DNA of 21,645 nucleotides from positions 1 to 21,645 of the forward strand of contig CAYZPY010000026.1 of assembly GCA_964480425.1 (NCBI GenBank). The letters are read 5' to 3'. Both the position numbers and the translations under genes were made by a program. This document shows, in pieces, positions 1 through 7,063 of this stretch. The first letter of the stretch is position 1, and every line of letters begins with the position of its first letter. The notes below the pieces were generated by a model. That model was not told where the DNA came from. It was given only the letters and a program-made list of their open reading frames with translations, and searched no databases. The stretch comes from CAYYMD01 sp964480425. GTDB taxonomy: Bacteria > Planctomycetota > Phycisphaerae > SM23-33.

Positions 1-1083
1 GCACGACGCCGCCACGACCGGCCGCCGCATCCGTACCGCAGCTGCTTTCAGCGTGACCGCGACCGCATCGTCCACAGCACCGCATTCAGACGCCTGGACT
101 TCAAAACACAGGTGTTCGTCCCCCACGAGCACGACCACTTCCGCACGAGAATGACGCACACCCTCGAGGTCGCCCAGGTCGCACGCACGCTGGGACGGGC
201 TCTTGGGCTGAACGAGGACCTCATCGAGGCCGTCGCCCTGGCGCACGACCTGGGGCATCCGCCGTTCGCCCACACCGGTCAGGACGCCCTGGACGAGCTG
301 ATGTCGGGACACGGCGGCTTCGAGCACAACCGCCAGTCGCTTCGCGTGGTGGACTACCTGGAGCATCCGTATCCCGAGTTTCGCGGGCTGAACCTCACCG
401 ACGTGGTGCGCGAGTGCATCGCCAAGCACAGCACGGTCTACGATTCGCCCGCGTCGGCGGATGACGACTTTCCCCCCGGACCGGCGCCGCTGGAGGGGCA
501 ACTGGTGGACCTGGCCGACGAAATCGCCTATACCTCGGCCGATTTGGAGGACGCCCTTTCGGCCGGGTGGATTACGACAGAGCAACTGGGCGAGGTCCGG
601 CTGTGGCGACGGGCGTGGAACGCCGCCGAAGACGAGCAACGACGCGCAAGGACGATTCACAAGCGAATCCGCGCGTGCAAAGGGGTTCTCTCGGCCATGG
701 CCGACGACGCTATCGACGCCACCGCCCGAAACGTCGCGACGTCGGGCATAAAAACGCTTGACGACGTCCGCCGCGCCGAGGCGCCCTGCGCGGCGTTCTC
801 GCCCGAGATGCGCCGCGACGCGGCGCAGATGCAGGATTTCCTGATGCGGAACGTCTATCGTCGTCCCTGCTGCCTGGCCGAGGACCGGCGCGGAATGGAA
901 ATTATCCGCCGACTGTTCGACGCCTACGCCGGCGACCCGTCGCTGCTTCCGGAGCGGTACCGAAAACGAATCGCCGACCAGGGCGTCCATCGCGTGGCGT
1001 GCGATTACATCGCCGGCATGACCGATCGCTTCTGCAAGATACAATACGAAAAGATAATCGGTGCAGAAGACAGCCCGCCGTAG
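1..1083 (+). CDS. dgt: dGTPase-like HD-domain nucleotide triphosphohydrolase (5' partial)
   Basis: The reading frame is open from the first base, so the gene begins outside the window. The visible part starts with a segment containing RDRDRIVHSTAFRRL and KTQVF, followed by RTRMTHTLEVAQ and HDLGHPPFAH. These are the hallmark blocks of the deoxyguanosine triphosphate triphosphohydrolase family, whose HD motif (His and the HD pair) binds the catalytic metal. The block GFEHNRQS follows. The family hydrolyses dGTP or other dNTPs to the nucleoside and triphosphate and acts in the cytoplasm on nucleotide pools. A GTG at 112 can be read as a start, but conserved sequence lies upstream of it, so it is internal. 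The C-terminal part is less conserved, and the length fits the shorter dGTPase-like subgroup. The stop codon sits inside a terminator hairpin. The family call is firm; the exact substrate is not known from sequence. Confidence 0.93.
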   Translation, partial: ARRRHDRPPHPYRSCFQRDRDRIVHSTAFRRLDFKTQVFVPHEHDHFRTRMTHTLEVAQVARTLGRALGLNEDLIEAVALAHDLGHPPFAHTGQDALDELMSGHGGFEHNRQSLRVVDYLEHPYPEFRGLNLTDVVRECIAKHSTVYDSPASADDDFPPGPAPLEGQLVDLADEIAYTSADLEDALSAGWITTEQLGEVRLWRRAWNAAEDEQRRARTIHKRIRACKGVLSAMADDAIDATARNVATSGIKTLDDVRRAEAPCAAFSPEMRRDAAQMQDFLMRNVYRRPCCLAEDRRGMEIIRRLFDAYAGDPSLLPERYRKRIADQGVHRVACDYIAGMTDRFCKIQYEKIIGAEDSPP

Positions 1084-1107
1084 ACCTACCGCGGGCTGTG
1101 GTTTTTT
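1072..1107 (+). terminator. Rho-independent terminator of the dGTPase gene
   Basis: A 7-bp stem (AGCCCGC at 1072-1078 with GCGGGCT at 1091-1097) is extended inside by a short GTA/TAC helix. It is followed by a run of six T at 1102-1107. The stem overlaps the stop codon at 1081-1083, so termination is placed directly at the gene end. Confidence 0.85.
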
Positions 1108-1116
1108 AATGAGCGA

Positions 1117-1228
1117 GGCGACCCGGCAAGGCCGCCAACCCCGCGTTGAGAAAAGCGCGGCGGCGTTCCGTTCCTACGCCGCCGCGCTAAACAGTCGGCG
1201 ACCCGGTAAGGCCGCCGACCCCGTGTTG
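1117..1228. repeat. 32-bp direct repeat pair in convergent intergenic region
   Basis: Positions 1117-1148 and 1197-1228 match at 29 of 32 bases; both begin GGCGACCCGG and contain AAGGCCGCC. A degenerate third piece (CCAGGCCGCCACGCG) appears near 1257-1271. The copies flank a perfect hairpin. This looks like a local cluster of a GC-rich intergenic repeat. Confidence 0.7.
1151..1187 (-). terminator. Probable terminator of the membrane protein gene (minus strand)
   Basis: A perfect 12-bp stem (1155-1166 with 1176-1187, 9-base loop) reads on the minus strand as a GC-rich hairpin followed by TTTTCTC. It lies about 95 bases after the stop codon of the minus-strand gene ending at 1282. The poly-T is short, so efficiency is uncertain. 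Confidence 0.6.
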
Positions 1229-1246
1229 TGCCAGGAATGTCAACGC

Positions 1247-1266
1247 GGCGGCCTGGCCAGGCCGCC
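1247..1266. repeat. Perfect 20-bp palindrome
   Basis: GGCGGCCTGG followed directly by its reverse complement CCAGGCCGCC. It lies just after the stop codon of the gene ending at 1282 (minus strand) and next to the direct repeat pair. It could be a protein-binding site or a further hairpin. No function is assigned. Confidence 0.65.
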
Positions 1267-1281
1267 ACGCGCTATTTGGAA

Positions 1282-3201
1282 TTATTCTTCGGGTTTTTCC
1301 TCTTGGCCCTCTTGGTCTTGTTCTTCAGGGCCCTGGTCTTCGGCGGGTGGTTCTTCTTCGGCCTCTTCTTCTTCGGCGGGGGCCTCTTCTTCCTGGAATT
1401 CCTCTTCGCCCTGCTCGACGTAAACGTCGTCCATGTCGGTGGCGTCAATTTTACGGCGCAGCAGGTAGTAAATCAGCGTGGTGCTGCTGGCGGCGTAGCT
1501 GAACAGGTAGGCGATGACCAGTCCGATCACCAGGTACACCCAGAAGGCGATGATCACGGCTGCAATCTTTTCCCATCCGCCCATCGCCGCCCAGTTGAAC
1601 GCTCCTCCGTGCAGCGAGCCGAAAGTGGGGGAGGTCCACAGCACGTCCATTCTGTCGGCCTGGGGATGCACGCCCTCGCCGCTGCGGAAAACGCCCCAGG
1701 AGGCGAAGTAGTGCGTGGTCCACAACGCCAGAAACGCGAAGAACCTCACGAACAGGTAAGTCAGCACGCCGTACACAGCCGCAACGCCCGCGTAAAGCAG
1801 CGTCCGCCACGGGCACTTGAAGACGTAATTGTAACTCCTGCTTATGGCGTCGAAGGTGTCCGAACCCTCCACCGCGATGGTGGGGTACATCAGACCGCCC
1901 CCGGCAAGCAGACCGATAAGCAGGAACGCTATCACCATTCCGCCGACAATGGCAAGTGGGAACAGAATGCCCATCAGCACCCCGCCGGCGAAGTTGCCCA
2001 GCACAAAGGCGCCCAGGGCGATAACGGCCCCGACTATTATCACTATCGCCAGGGGAAGCAGCGGGGCGGTGAAGAAACTCAGGAATTTGCCCGTCGAGAA
2101 ACGCAGCGCCTGGGTCATGGAGATTTTTTCCTCCCTGGCGGCGTGCAGTGCGGCGATGCGGCAGATGGCCCCGCCCAGCAGCGAAAGGGCGCCCAGCATT
2201 AAGGCAAGGAATATCACCGCAAAAACCCAGTGCTCGGAAATAAGCCAGCACAACCCGTAGGCCCCCATCAGAATGTAGACGATCAGGCCCCTTTGCTGGG
2301 GGGGGGTCTCCACGGGCGCAAACGGCGCCGCCGACACGGAGGCGGTCTGGTATCTTTTGGATTCCAAGTTCCGGCGGTATTCATCCAGACCGGTGAGAAT
2401 ATTGCCCCGAACCAGCGAATTAAGACCGCCCTTGACGCACTGGACCTCGTAGTTCAGCAGCGAGGAGAATATCCCCACACCGCGGATCTGGCGGATTTCG
2501 CGGTCTATCTGAAGTTTTCTGCGGGTCAGCGCCTGGCGGGCGAGTTTTGCGTGCTCGCCGAGTTCTTCCATCGCCTCGTCCTTGTCGTCGCCGACGAGGG
2601 TGGTGTCGGTCTTGATCGCCTCTTTGGTATTTTTGTATGCCGGTTCGAGAAGTTCCTCGATGTCTTCGACTTCCTCCTCGAGCTCCTCCCGCACTTCGCC
2701 CAGTGCGTCGGACCAGTCGTCCTCGGCTTTTTCCAGCAGCTTGTCGCGGTCGGCGGGGGTGTAGGGATCTTCTTTTTTCTGATATTTTTCCCTGGCCTGT
2801 TTGAGGAATTCGCTGGCCAGGCGGCTGCCGCCGGTGAGGTTGTTGAGTATGTTGTAATAATTGCTCAGCGGCGTGCCTATGGTGGTTCGCTGTTCGATGG
2901 TGTCTTTCCACAGGGTGGCGATGCGTTCGGGACGGGACTCTATCCACTGGTTCTTGCCCTGTTCGAAATCGCGTGGCGACTGGGAGTAGTACATGTACGG
3001 CTCCTGCACCGCGGCCCTGCTGCCGGCGGCGCTCCACACCACGTCCAGAACGCGACCGGCGCAATAGACCGCCAGGACCGCAGCCAGCGCCAGGACCAGC
3101 TTGCCGGGATGCACCGCCATCCGCCAGCCCTTGAACAGGTGGGTGAAACCAAACACTTCTTTCCAGTTAATTCGCCTGATTTCGTGCTGTTCGTCCGCCA
3201 T
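1282..3201 (-). CDS. Multi-pass membrane protein of unknown function with acidic C-terminal tail
   Basis: This 639-residue protein has no enzyme motif I can recognise. The N-terminus (FGFTHLFKGWRMAVHPGKL) leads into one hydrophobic segment at about residues 34-50. A long charged, probably helical, extracytoplasmic region of about 250 residues follows. A membrane domain with roughly six hydrophobic stretches covers about residues 320-580. A segment reading ISRSYNYVFKCPWRTLLY lies between two of them. The last 40 or so residues are almost all Glu, Pro, Gln and Asp. The architecture reminds me of conserved planctomycete membrane proteins, but this is recall, not a search. It is transcribed alone, convergent with the dGTPase gene. 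An AAGGG-like ribosome site lies about seven bases before the ATG. Confidence 0.85.
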   Translation of the reverse strand: MADEQHEIRRINWKEVFGFTHLFKGWRMAVHPGKLVLALAAVLAVYCAGRVLDVVWSAAGSRAAVQEPYMYYSQSPRDFEQGKNQWIESRPERIATLWKDTIEQRTTIGTPLSNYYNILNNLTGGSRLASEFLKQAREKYQKKEDPYTPADRDKLLEKAEDDWSDALGEVREELEEEVEDIEELLEPAYKNTKEAIKTDTTLVGDDKDEAMEELGEHAKLARQALTRRKLQIDREIRQIRGVGIFSSLLNYEVQCVKGGLNSLVRGNILTGLDEYRRNLESKRYQTASVSAAPFAPVETPPQQRGLIVYILMGAYGLCWLISEHWVFAVIFLALMLGALSLLGGAICRIAALHAAREEKISMTQALRFSTGKFLSFFTAPLLPLAIVIIVGAVIALGAFVLGNFAGGVLMGILFPLAIVGGMVIAFLLIGLLAGGGLMYPTIAVEGSDTFDAISRSYNYVFKCPWRTLLYAGVAAVYGVLTYLFVRFFAFLALWTTHYFASWGVFRSGEGVHPQADRMDVLWTSPTFGSLHGGAFNWAAMGGWEKIAAVIIAFWVYLVIGLVIAYLFSYAASSTTLIYYLLRRKIDATDMDDVYVEQGEEEFQEEEAPAEEEEAEEEPPAEDQGPEEQDQEGQEEKPEE

Positions 3202-3311
3202 GTCTTAGCCCTTTCTGTAGCAAGTTTCGCCGGCGTACGGCGCGTTGCCTCTATATCCTTTTACGAACAGTCGGACGGGCTCAAACGTCGGCACCGTCGA
3301 CCTGCGCCACA

Positions 3312-3340
3312 ATAAAAATCAATGCCGTCGGCGAATGCAA
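3312..3340 (-). promoter_or_regulatory. Candidate sigma-70 type promoter for the membrane protein gene
   Basis: On the minus strand, TTGCAT (3335-3340) and TTTTAT (3312-3317) are separated by 17 bases in an AT-richer stretch about 110 bases upstream of the ATG. The match to consensus is partial. Confidence 0.3.
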
Positions 3341-3391
3341 GTATATTTCCGCAAACCGCCGATTCCAGAAAATTTATCGACCGGTTGACGC

Positions 3392-3679
3392 TCAGTCATT
3401 TTCTTTTTTCTTTTCGCCTTTGGGCGCGTTGTCGGATTTATCGCCCCCTTGGTCGCCTTTGTCGGCGGGAGATTCCTGCTGTTTCGCCCCGGACTTGCTG
3501 CGGTAATCGGTGTGGTAGAATCCGCTTCCCCTGAAGATGACCGCCGCCCCGGACCCTATAAGGCGACGAAGCTTCATCCTGCCGCAGGAGGGACATTTGC
3601 GCAGCGGACGGGCGTTTATCGACTGAAATTTCTCGAACCGCTCGCCGCACGCCTGGCATTGGTAATCGTATGTGGGCAT
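3392..3679 (-). CDS. FmdB-family zinc ribbon protein
   Basis: This small protein of 95 residues starts MPTYDYQCQACGERFEKFQS and continues with CPSCG. The two CxxC knuckles form the zinc ribbon typical of the FmdB (CxxC_CxxC_SSSS) family, described as putative regulatory proteins of unknown molecular role. The segment GSGFYHTDYRS is also typical of the family. The rest is a hydrophilic Lys/Gly/Asp tail. It is the last gene of the dnaJ-grpE group, 13 bases after the grpE stop, and an AGGA ribosome site at 3687-3690 sits about seven bases before the ATG. The family assignment is secure; the function is not known. Confidence 0.9.
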   Translation of the reverse strand: MPTYDYQCQACGERFEKFQSINARPLRKCPSCGRMKLRRLIGSGAAVIFRGSGFYHTDYRSKSGAKQQESPADKGDQGGDKSDNAPKGEKKKEND

Positions 3680-3692
3680 GGCGTTTTCCTGT

Positions 3693-4283
3693 TTATTTCT
3701 CCCGGGGAGGGCTTTCTTCGCCTTGCGCCTCGGTGTCGTCCTGCGCGGCGGCGGCCACCACCACCCCGGCCGGTCTGATGACCCTTCCTTTTAACCTGTA
3801 TCCCTTGTAAACCTCTCGCAGGACGGTGCCGGGCGGATGCTCGCGGGATACCTCCTGCATCAGTGCCTTGTGCGCCTCGGGGTCCATGGGCTTGCCTGCC
3901 GCCGCCATCCGCTCCAGGCCGAAACGCTCCAGTGTCTTAATCGCCTTGTCGTGGACGATCTGCATGCCCGCCACCACGGGGTCGTCCTTGGCGTGGTTCT
4001 CGCGGGCGACCTCAAGGGCCCGCTCCATGTCGTCAAGTATGTCAAGAAGCGACTTTATGAGGTTCTCGTTTGCGAATTCCCTTGCCTCGGCGATCTCTCG
4101 CTTGACGCGTTTCTGGTAGTTGAGGTAGTCCGCCGAGACTCGCTGCAAGCGCCCCAGCAGGTCGTCCCTTTCGGCCTGGAGTTCCTCCAGGCGGAAGGAT
4201 TCTGTCGCGGGCTCCTGTTCGGCGGGCGGTTCGCCCATCGGGGGCTTTTGGGGCTGGTTTGGTTTTGGCTTTTTTTTACTCAT
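3693..4283 (-). CDS. grpE: GrpE nucleotide exchange factor
   Basis: GrpE releases ADP from DnaK and so drives the Hsp70 cycle in the cytoplasm. The 196-residue protein has a charged, Pro-rich N-terminus. A long coiled-coil helix follows (about residues 31-95, containing LEELQAERDDLLGRLQR and DYLNYQKR). The beta-sheet head ends in LKGRVIRPAGVVVA, close to the GrpE signature. Length is normal. It lies 43 bases after dnaJ and is probably in the same transcript. No strong Shine-Dalgarno site is seen. Its partner dnaK is not in the window. Confidence 0.96.
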   Translation of the reverse strand: MSKKKPKPNQPQKPPMGEPPAEQEPATESFRLEELQAERDDLLGRLQRVSADYLNYQKRVKREIAEAREFANENLIKSLLDILDDMERALEVARENHAKDDPVVAGMQIVHDKAIKTLERFGLERMAAAGKPMDPEAHKALMQEVSREHPPGTVLREVYKGYRLKGRVIRPAGVVVAAAAQDDTEAQGEESPPREK

Positions 4284-4326
4284 TGTTCTTATTCCGCGCC
4301 TGGTTTTTCGGGGTTTGTGGGTTCGT

Positions 4327-5466
4327 TCACGATTTCGGTGCGAAGTAGTCCTTCAGTTTTTCCAGGAAGTTTTTCCTCTGTGGCGTGGCGCCGTCGGGCG
4401 TGGATTTTTCCGTATCGGCCAGTTCGCCGAGCAGTTCTCGCTGTCGGCGTGTGAGTTTTTTGGGCACCTCGACCATAATCCGGATGAGTTGATTGCCTTT
4501 CTTTGCGGTCCGCCCCGAGGGCAGCCCGCGTTTTTTGAGCGTTATGACGTCTCCGTTTTGCGTTCCCGGGGGTATGCGGACCTCCTCGGGTCCCCACAGG
4601 GTGGGCACCTCGACGGTCCCGCCCAGGGCGGCCTGGGCGAACGTCACCGGCACCTGGCAGATAAGGTCGTCCCCGCGGCGCTGAAACAGCGGATGCTCGC
4701 GCACCCTGACGTAGCAGTGCAAATCGCCGCGTGCGGTGGCGGTTCTGCCCGGCTCGCCCTCGCCGCGTATGCGGATAATCTGCCCGGAGTGGACTCCGGC
4801 GGGAACGTGGACCTTCAGCGTGCGTGTTTTTTCTTTTCTTCCGCTCCCCTCGCAGTGGGGGCACGGGTCGGTTACCGTCACGCCGCGCCCGCGGCACTGG
4901 GGGCACTGAGAAACCTGGATCGATACGCCGAAAAAGCCCGGCACCTGGCGGCGAACCTGCCCGTATCCGCCGCAGGTAGAGCATTTTTGCGGTTTAGTGC
5001 CCGGTTTGGCGCCGCTGCCCGAGCAGGTGTCGCACACGTCCATCCGCCGGAATTCCAGCGTGTGGTCCACGCCGGCGGCGACCTCCTCGAGGGATATTTC
5101 GATTTCCGCCTCGAGATCGTATCCGCGCTGGGCGGTCCTTGCGGCCTGGCCGAAGCCCATCCCCGAAAATATGTCCTCGAACATCGAGAATATGTCACCG
5201 AAGCCCATCGAGGAGAAATCATGCAGACCCGCCCCGCGCAGACCGGCGTGTCCGAACTGGTCGTACCTGCGGCGCTTGGCGGGGTCGGAGAGGACCTCGT
5301 ACGCCTCGGCGAGTTCCTTGAACTTCGCTTCGGCTTCGGTCTTGTCGCCCTTGTAGTTGTCGGGGTGGTATTTCAGCGCGCCCTTGCGGTAGGCGCGCTT
5401 GATTTCGTCGCCGTCGGCTTGGCGGCTTACTCCAAGAACTTCGTAATAGTCTCGCTTCTGTGCCAT
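4327..5466 (-). CDS. dnaJ: DnaJ co-chaperone (Hsp40, type I)
   Basis: DnaJ delivers unfolded proteins to DnaK and stimulates its ATPase. The 379-residue protein shows all type I parts. The J domain has the essential HPD motif at residues 34-36. A Gly/Phe-rich linker covers about residues 72-110. Four CxxCxGxG zinc-binding repeats start near Cys145, Cys162, Cys188 and Cys202. The C-terminal substrate-binding domain contains VPAGVHSGQIIRIRGEGEPG. It precedes grpE, an order unlike the common grpE-dnaK-dnaJ arrangement. The start is the ATG next to the J domain; no strong ribosome site is visible. It follows the sulfatase gene after 32 bases. Confidence 0.97.
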   Translation of the reverse strand: MAQKRDYYEVLGVSRQADGDEIKRAYRKGALKYHPDNYKGDKTEAEAKFKELAEAYEVLSDPAKRRRYDQFGHAGLRGAGLHDFSSMGFGDIFSMFEDIFSGMGFGQAARTAQRGYDLEAEIEISLEEVAAGVDHTLEFRRMDVCDTCSGSGAKPGTKPQKCSTCGGYGQVRRQVPGFFGVSIQVSQCPQCRGRGVTVTDPCPHCEGSGRKEKTRTLKVHVPAGVHSGQIIRIRGEGEPGRTATARGDLHCYVRVREHPLFQRRGDDLICQVPVTFAQAALGGTVEVPTLWGPEEVRIPPGTQNGDVITLKKRGLPSGRTAKKGNQLIRIMVEVPKKLTRRQRELLGELADTEKSTPDGATPQRKNFLEKLKDYFAPKS

Positions 5467-5498
5467 GTATGGTTAGACCGGCGATGCCGACCCGGTGA

Positions 5499-6920
5499 TT
5501 ATTTCTTCTTGAATTTCCAGATTTCGGATTCGGTCCGGGCCGATTCCATTACTTGGGCGATTTTTTCGACCGCGTCGGGGTGCCGGCCGGCAACGTCGTT
5601 TTTTTCGCCGATGTCTTTTTCCAGGTCGTACAGTTCTATTGGACCGTCGGGTTTGCGCTTCCGGTTCAGGCGGACGCCCTTCCACTTGCCCCTTCTCACT
5701 GCCTGCTTTCCGCCGTGTCCGTGAAATTCCCAGTATAGGTATTCGTGCTTCGGTTGTTTATCGTCAAGCAGGGCCGGCATGAAAGATATCCCGTCGATGT
5801 TTTCGGGCGTTTCGGCGCCGGCGATTTCGCAGGCGGTGGGTAGAACGTCCCAGAGCGCCGATGCGTGATGAGACACGCTGCCGGGCTTTATTTTGCCGCA
5901 CCAGCGGGCGAGCATCGGAACGCGGATGCCGCCTTCGTAAAGGTCGCGCTTGAAGCCCCGCAACGGGCCGTTGCTGTCGAAAAACTTCGGGTCGTGCCCG
6001 CCTGCGAGGTGCGGACCGTTGTCGCTGGTGAACATCACCAGCGTGTCCTCGTCCAGGTCCAGTTCCTTCAGCAGGTCCGTTATTCTGCCGACGTCTTCGT
6101 CGAGTTTGGTGACCATCGCGGCGAACGCGGCGATGGGATTCTTAACGTCCGGCCCGGCGTATTTGCCGACCGTGTCGTCGAACTGCGGGAACTTTTTGCG
6201 GAACCGCTGATGATACTCCTGTGGTACGTGCATCGAGGCATGGGGGATGGTCACCGGGACGTAGCAGAAGAACGGTTCGTCGCTGTGCTTGCGGATGAAT
6301 TTCATCGCCCGTTCGACTATCAGGTCGTGCGAGTAGGTCCGGTGCTTTCCGCCCTGGTTTTCGGGCAGTGGGACCTTTTTTTCGTTGTGCCACAGGAAGG
6401 GGGGATAGTAGTTGTGCGCGTTGCGCTGGCAGTTGTAGCCGTAGAATTCGTCGAAGCCCTGCTTGATCGGGTCGCCCGAGGAGCCGGGCGGGCCCAGACC
6501 CCACTTTCCGAAGCATCCGGTGGCGTACCCTGCCTGTTTGAGCAGTTTGGCCACGGTGACGGTCTCCCCGCCGATGGGCTCCTGTCCTATGGGTTTGCGA
6601 TCTTTGTTGCCGCGGATGTAGGCGTGCCCGGTGTGCAGCCCGGTCATCAGGCAGCACCGCGACGGCGCGCAGACCGTCGAGCCGGAATAGTGGTCGGTGA
6701 ATTTGGCGCCCTCGGCTGCGAGGCGGTCTATTTTGGGCGTCTTGAATTTATTCTGACCGTAGCAACTCAAATCGCCCCAGCCCAGGTCGTCGGCGAGGAT
6801 GTAAACGATATTAGGCCGTCGGTTTTGGCTTTTTGTCCCGGCCAACCCGGCTGTTCCCGCCGCCGCGGTTACCGCGCCGCCGGCGGCGGCCTTGAGAATG
6901 TCTCGCCTGTTCATGTTCAT
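5499..6920 (-). CDS. Tat-exported type I sulfatase (family S1)
   Basis: The enzyme hydrolyses sulfate esters, probably on a sulfated polysaccharide or its fragments, outside the cytoplasm. The frame is open up to 6995, but the chosen ATG at 6920 gives MNMNRRDILK followed by an Ala/Gly-rich hydrophobic stretch, a twin-arginine signal. With this start the protein has 473 residues. It contains metal ligands in ADDLGWGD (about 44-50) and the formylglycine motif CAPSR at Cys84, which needs a maturation enzyme not seen here. The late motif FTSDNGPH adds the C-terminal metal ligands. The substrate cannot be read from sequence. It sits oddly between groEL1 and dnaJ; a large hairpin upstream suggests separate transcription from groEL1. 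Confidence 0.93.
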   Translation of the reverse strand: MNMNRRDILKAAAGGAVTAAAGTAGLAGTKSQNRRPNIVYILADDLGWGDLSCYGQNKFKTPKIDRLAAEGAKFTDHYSGSTVCAPSRCCLMTGLHTGHAYIRGNKDRKPIGQEPIGGETVTVAKLLKQAGYATGCFGKWGLGPPGSSGDPIKQGFDEFYGYNCQRNAHNYYPPFLWHNEKKVPLPENQGGKHRTYSHDLIVERAMKFIRKHSDEPFFCYVPVTIPHASMHVPQEYHQRFRKKFPQFDDTVGKYAGPDVKNPIAAFAAMVTKLDEDVGRITDLLKELDLDEDTLVMFTSDNGPHLAGGHDPKFFDSNGPLRGFKRDLYEGGIRVPMLARWCGKIKPGSVSHHASALWDVLPTACEIAGAETPENIDGISFMPALLDDKQPKHEYLYWEFHGHGGKQAVRRGKWKGVRLNRKRKPDGPIELYDLEKDIGEKNDVAGRHPDAVEKIAQVMESARTESEIWKFKKK

Positions 6921-6992
6921 AATCGTCTCTGGAAGGATTGTCTCGCCTGCGGTCTTTGGGATTACATAACTAATCCAGGGGGCATATATTAT

Positions 6993-7030
6993 CAAGGGGC
7001 GCCCTTGGGTTAAACACCCGGCGCCCCTTG
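6993..7030 (-). terminator. Large hairpin between groEL1 and the sulfatase gene
   Basis: A perfect 11-bp stem (CAAGGGGCGCC at 6993-7003 with 7020-7030) is extended inside by GGGT/ACCC. It lies 34 bases after the groEL1 stop codon. No T-run follows on either strand (ATAATATATG on the minus side), so it may be an inefficient terminator or an mRNA end-protecting structure. Confidence 0.5.
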
Positions 7031-7063
7031 TGTGGCTGCCTCGCGTCAGTCCGGCGCGCCGCC

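Noticed and set aside
1117..1228. Possible CRISPR array
   Set aside because: Only two full repeats are present, they are imperfect, and the spacer is itself a perfect hairpin; no cas genes are in the window.
1228..3315. Two long plus-strand frames (1228-2202 and 2230-3315) opposite the membrane protein gene
   Set aside because: They are low-complexity readings (Phe/Leu and Gly/Val/His rich) opposite a protein with clear membrane segments and a start with a ribosome site; they are shadows caused by the acidic, GC-rich codons.
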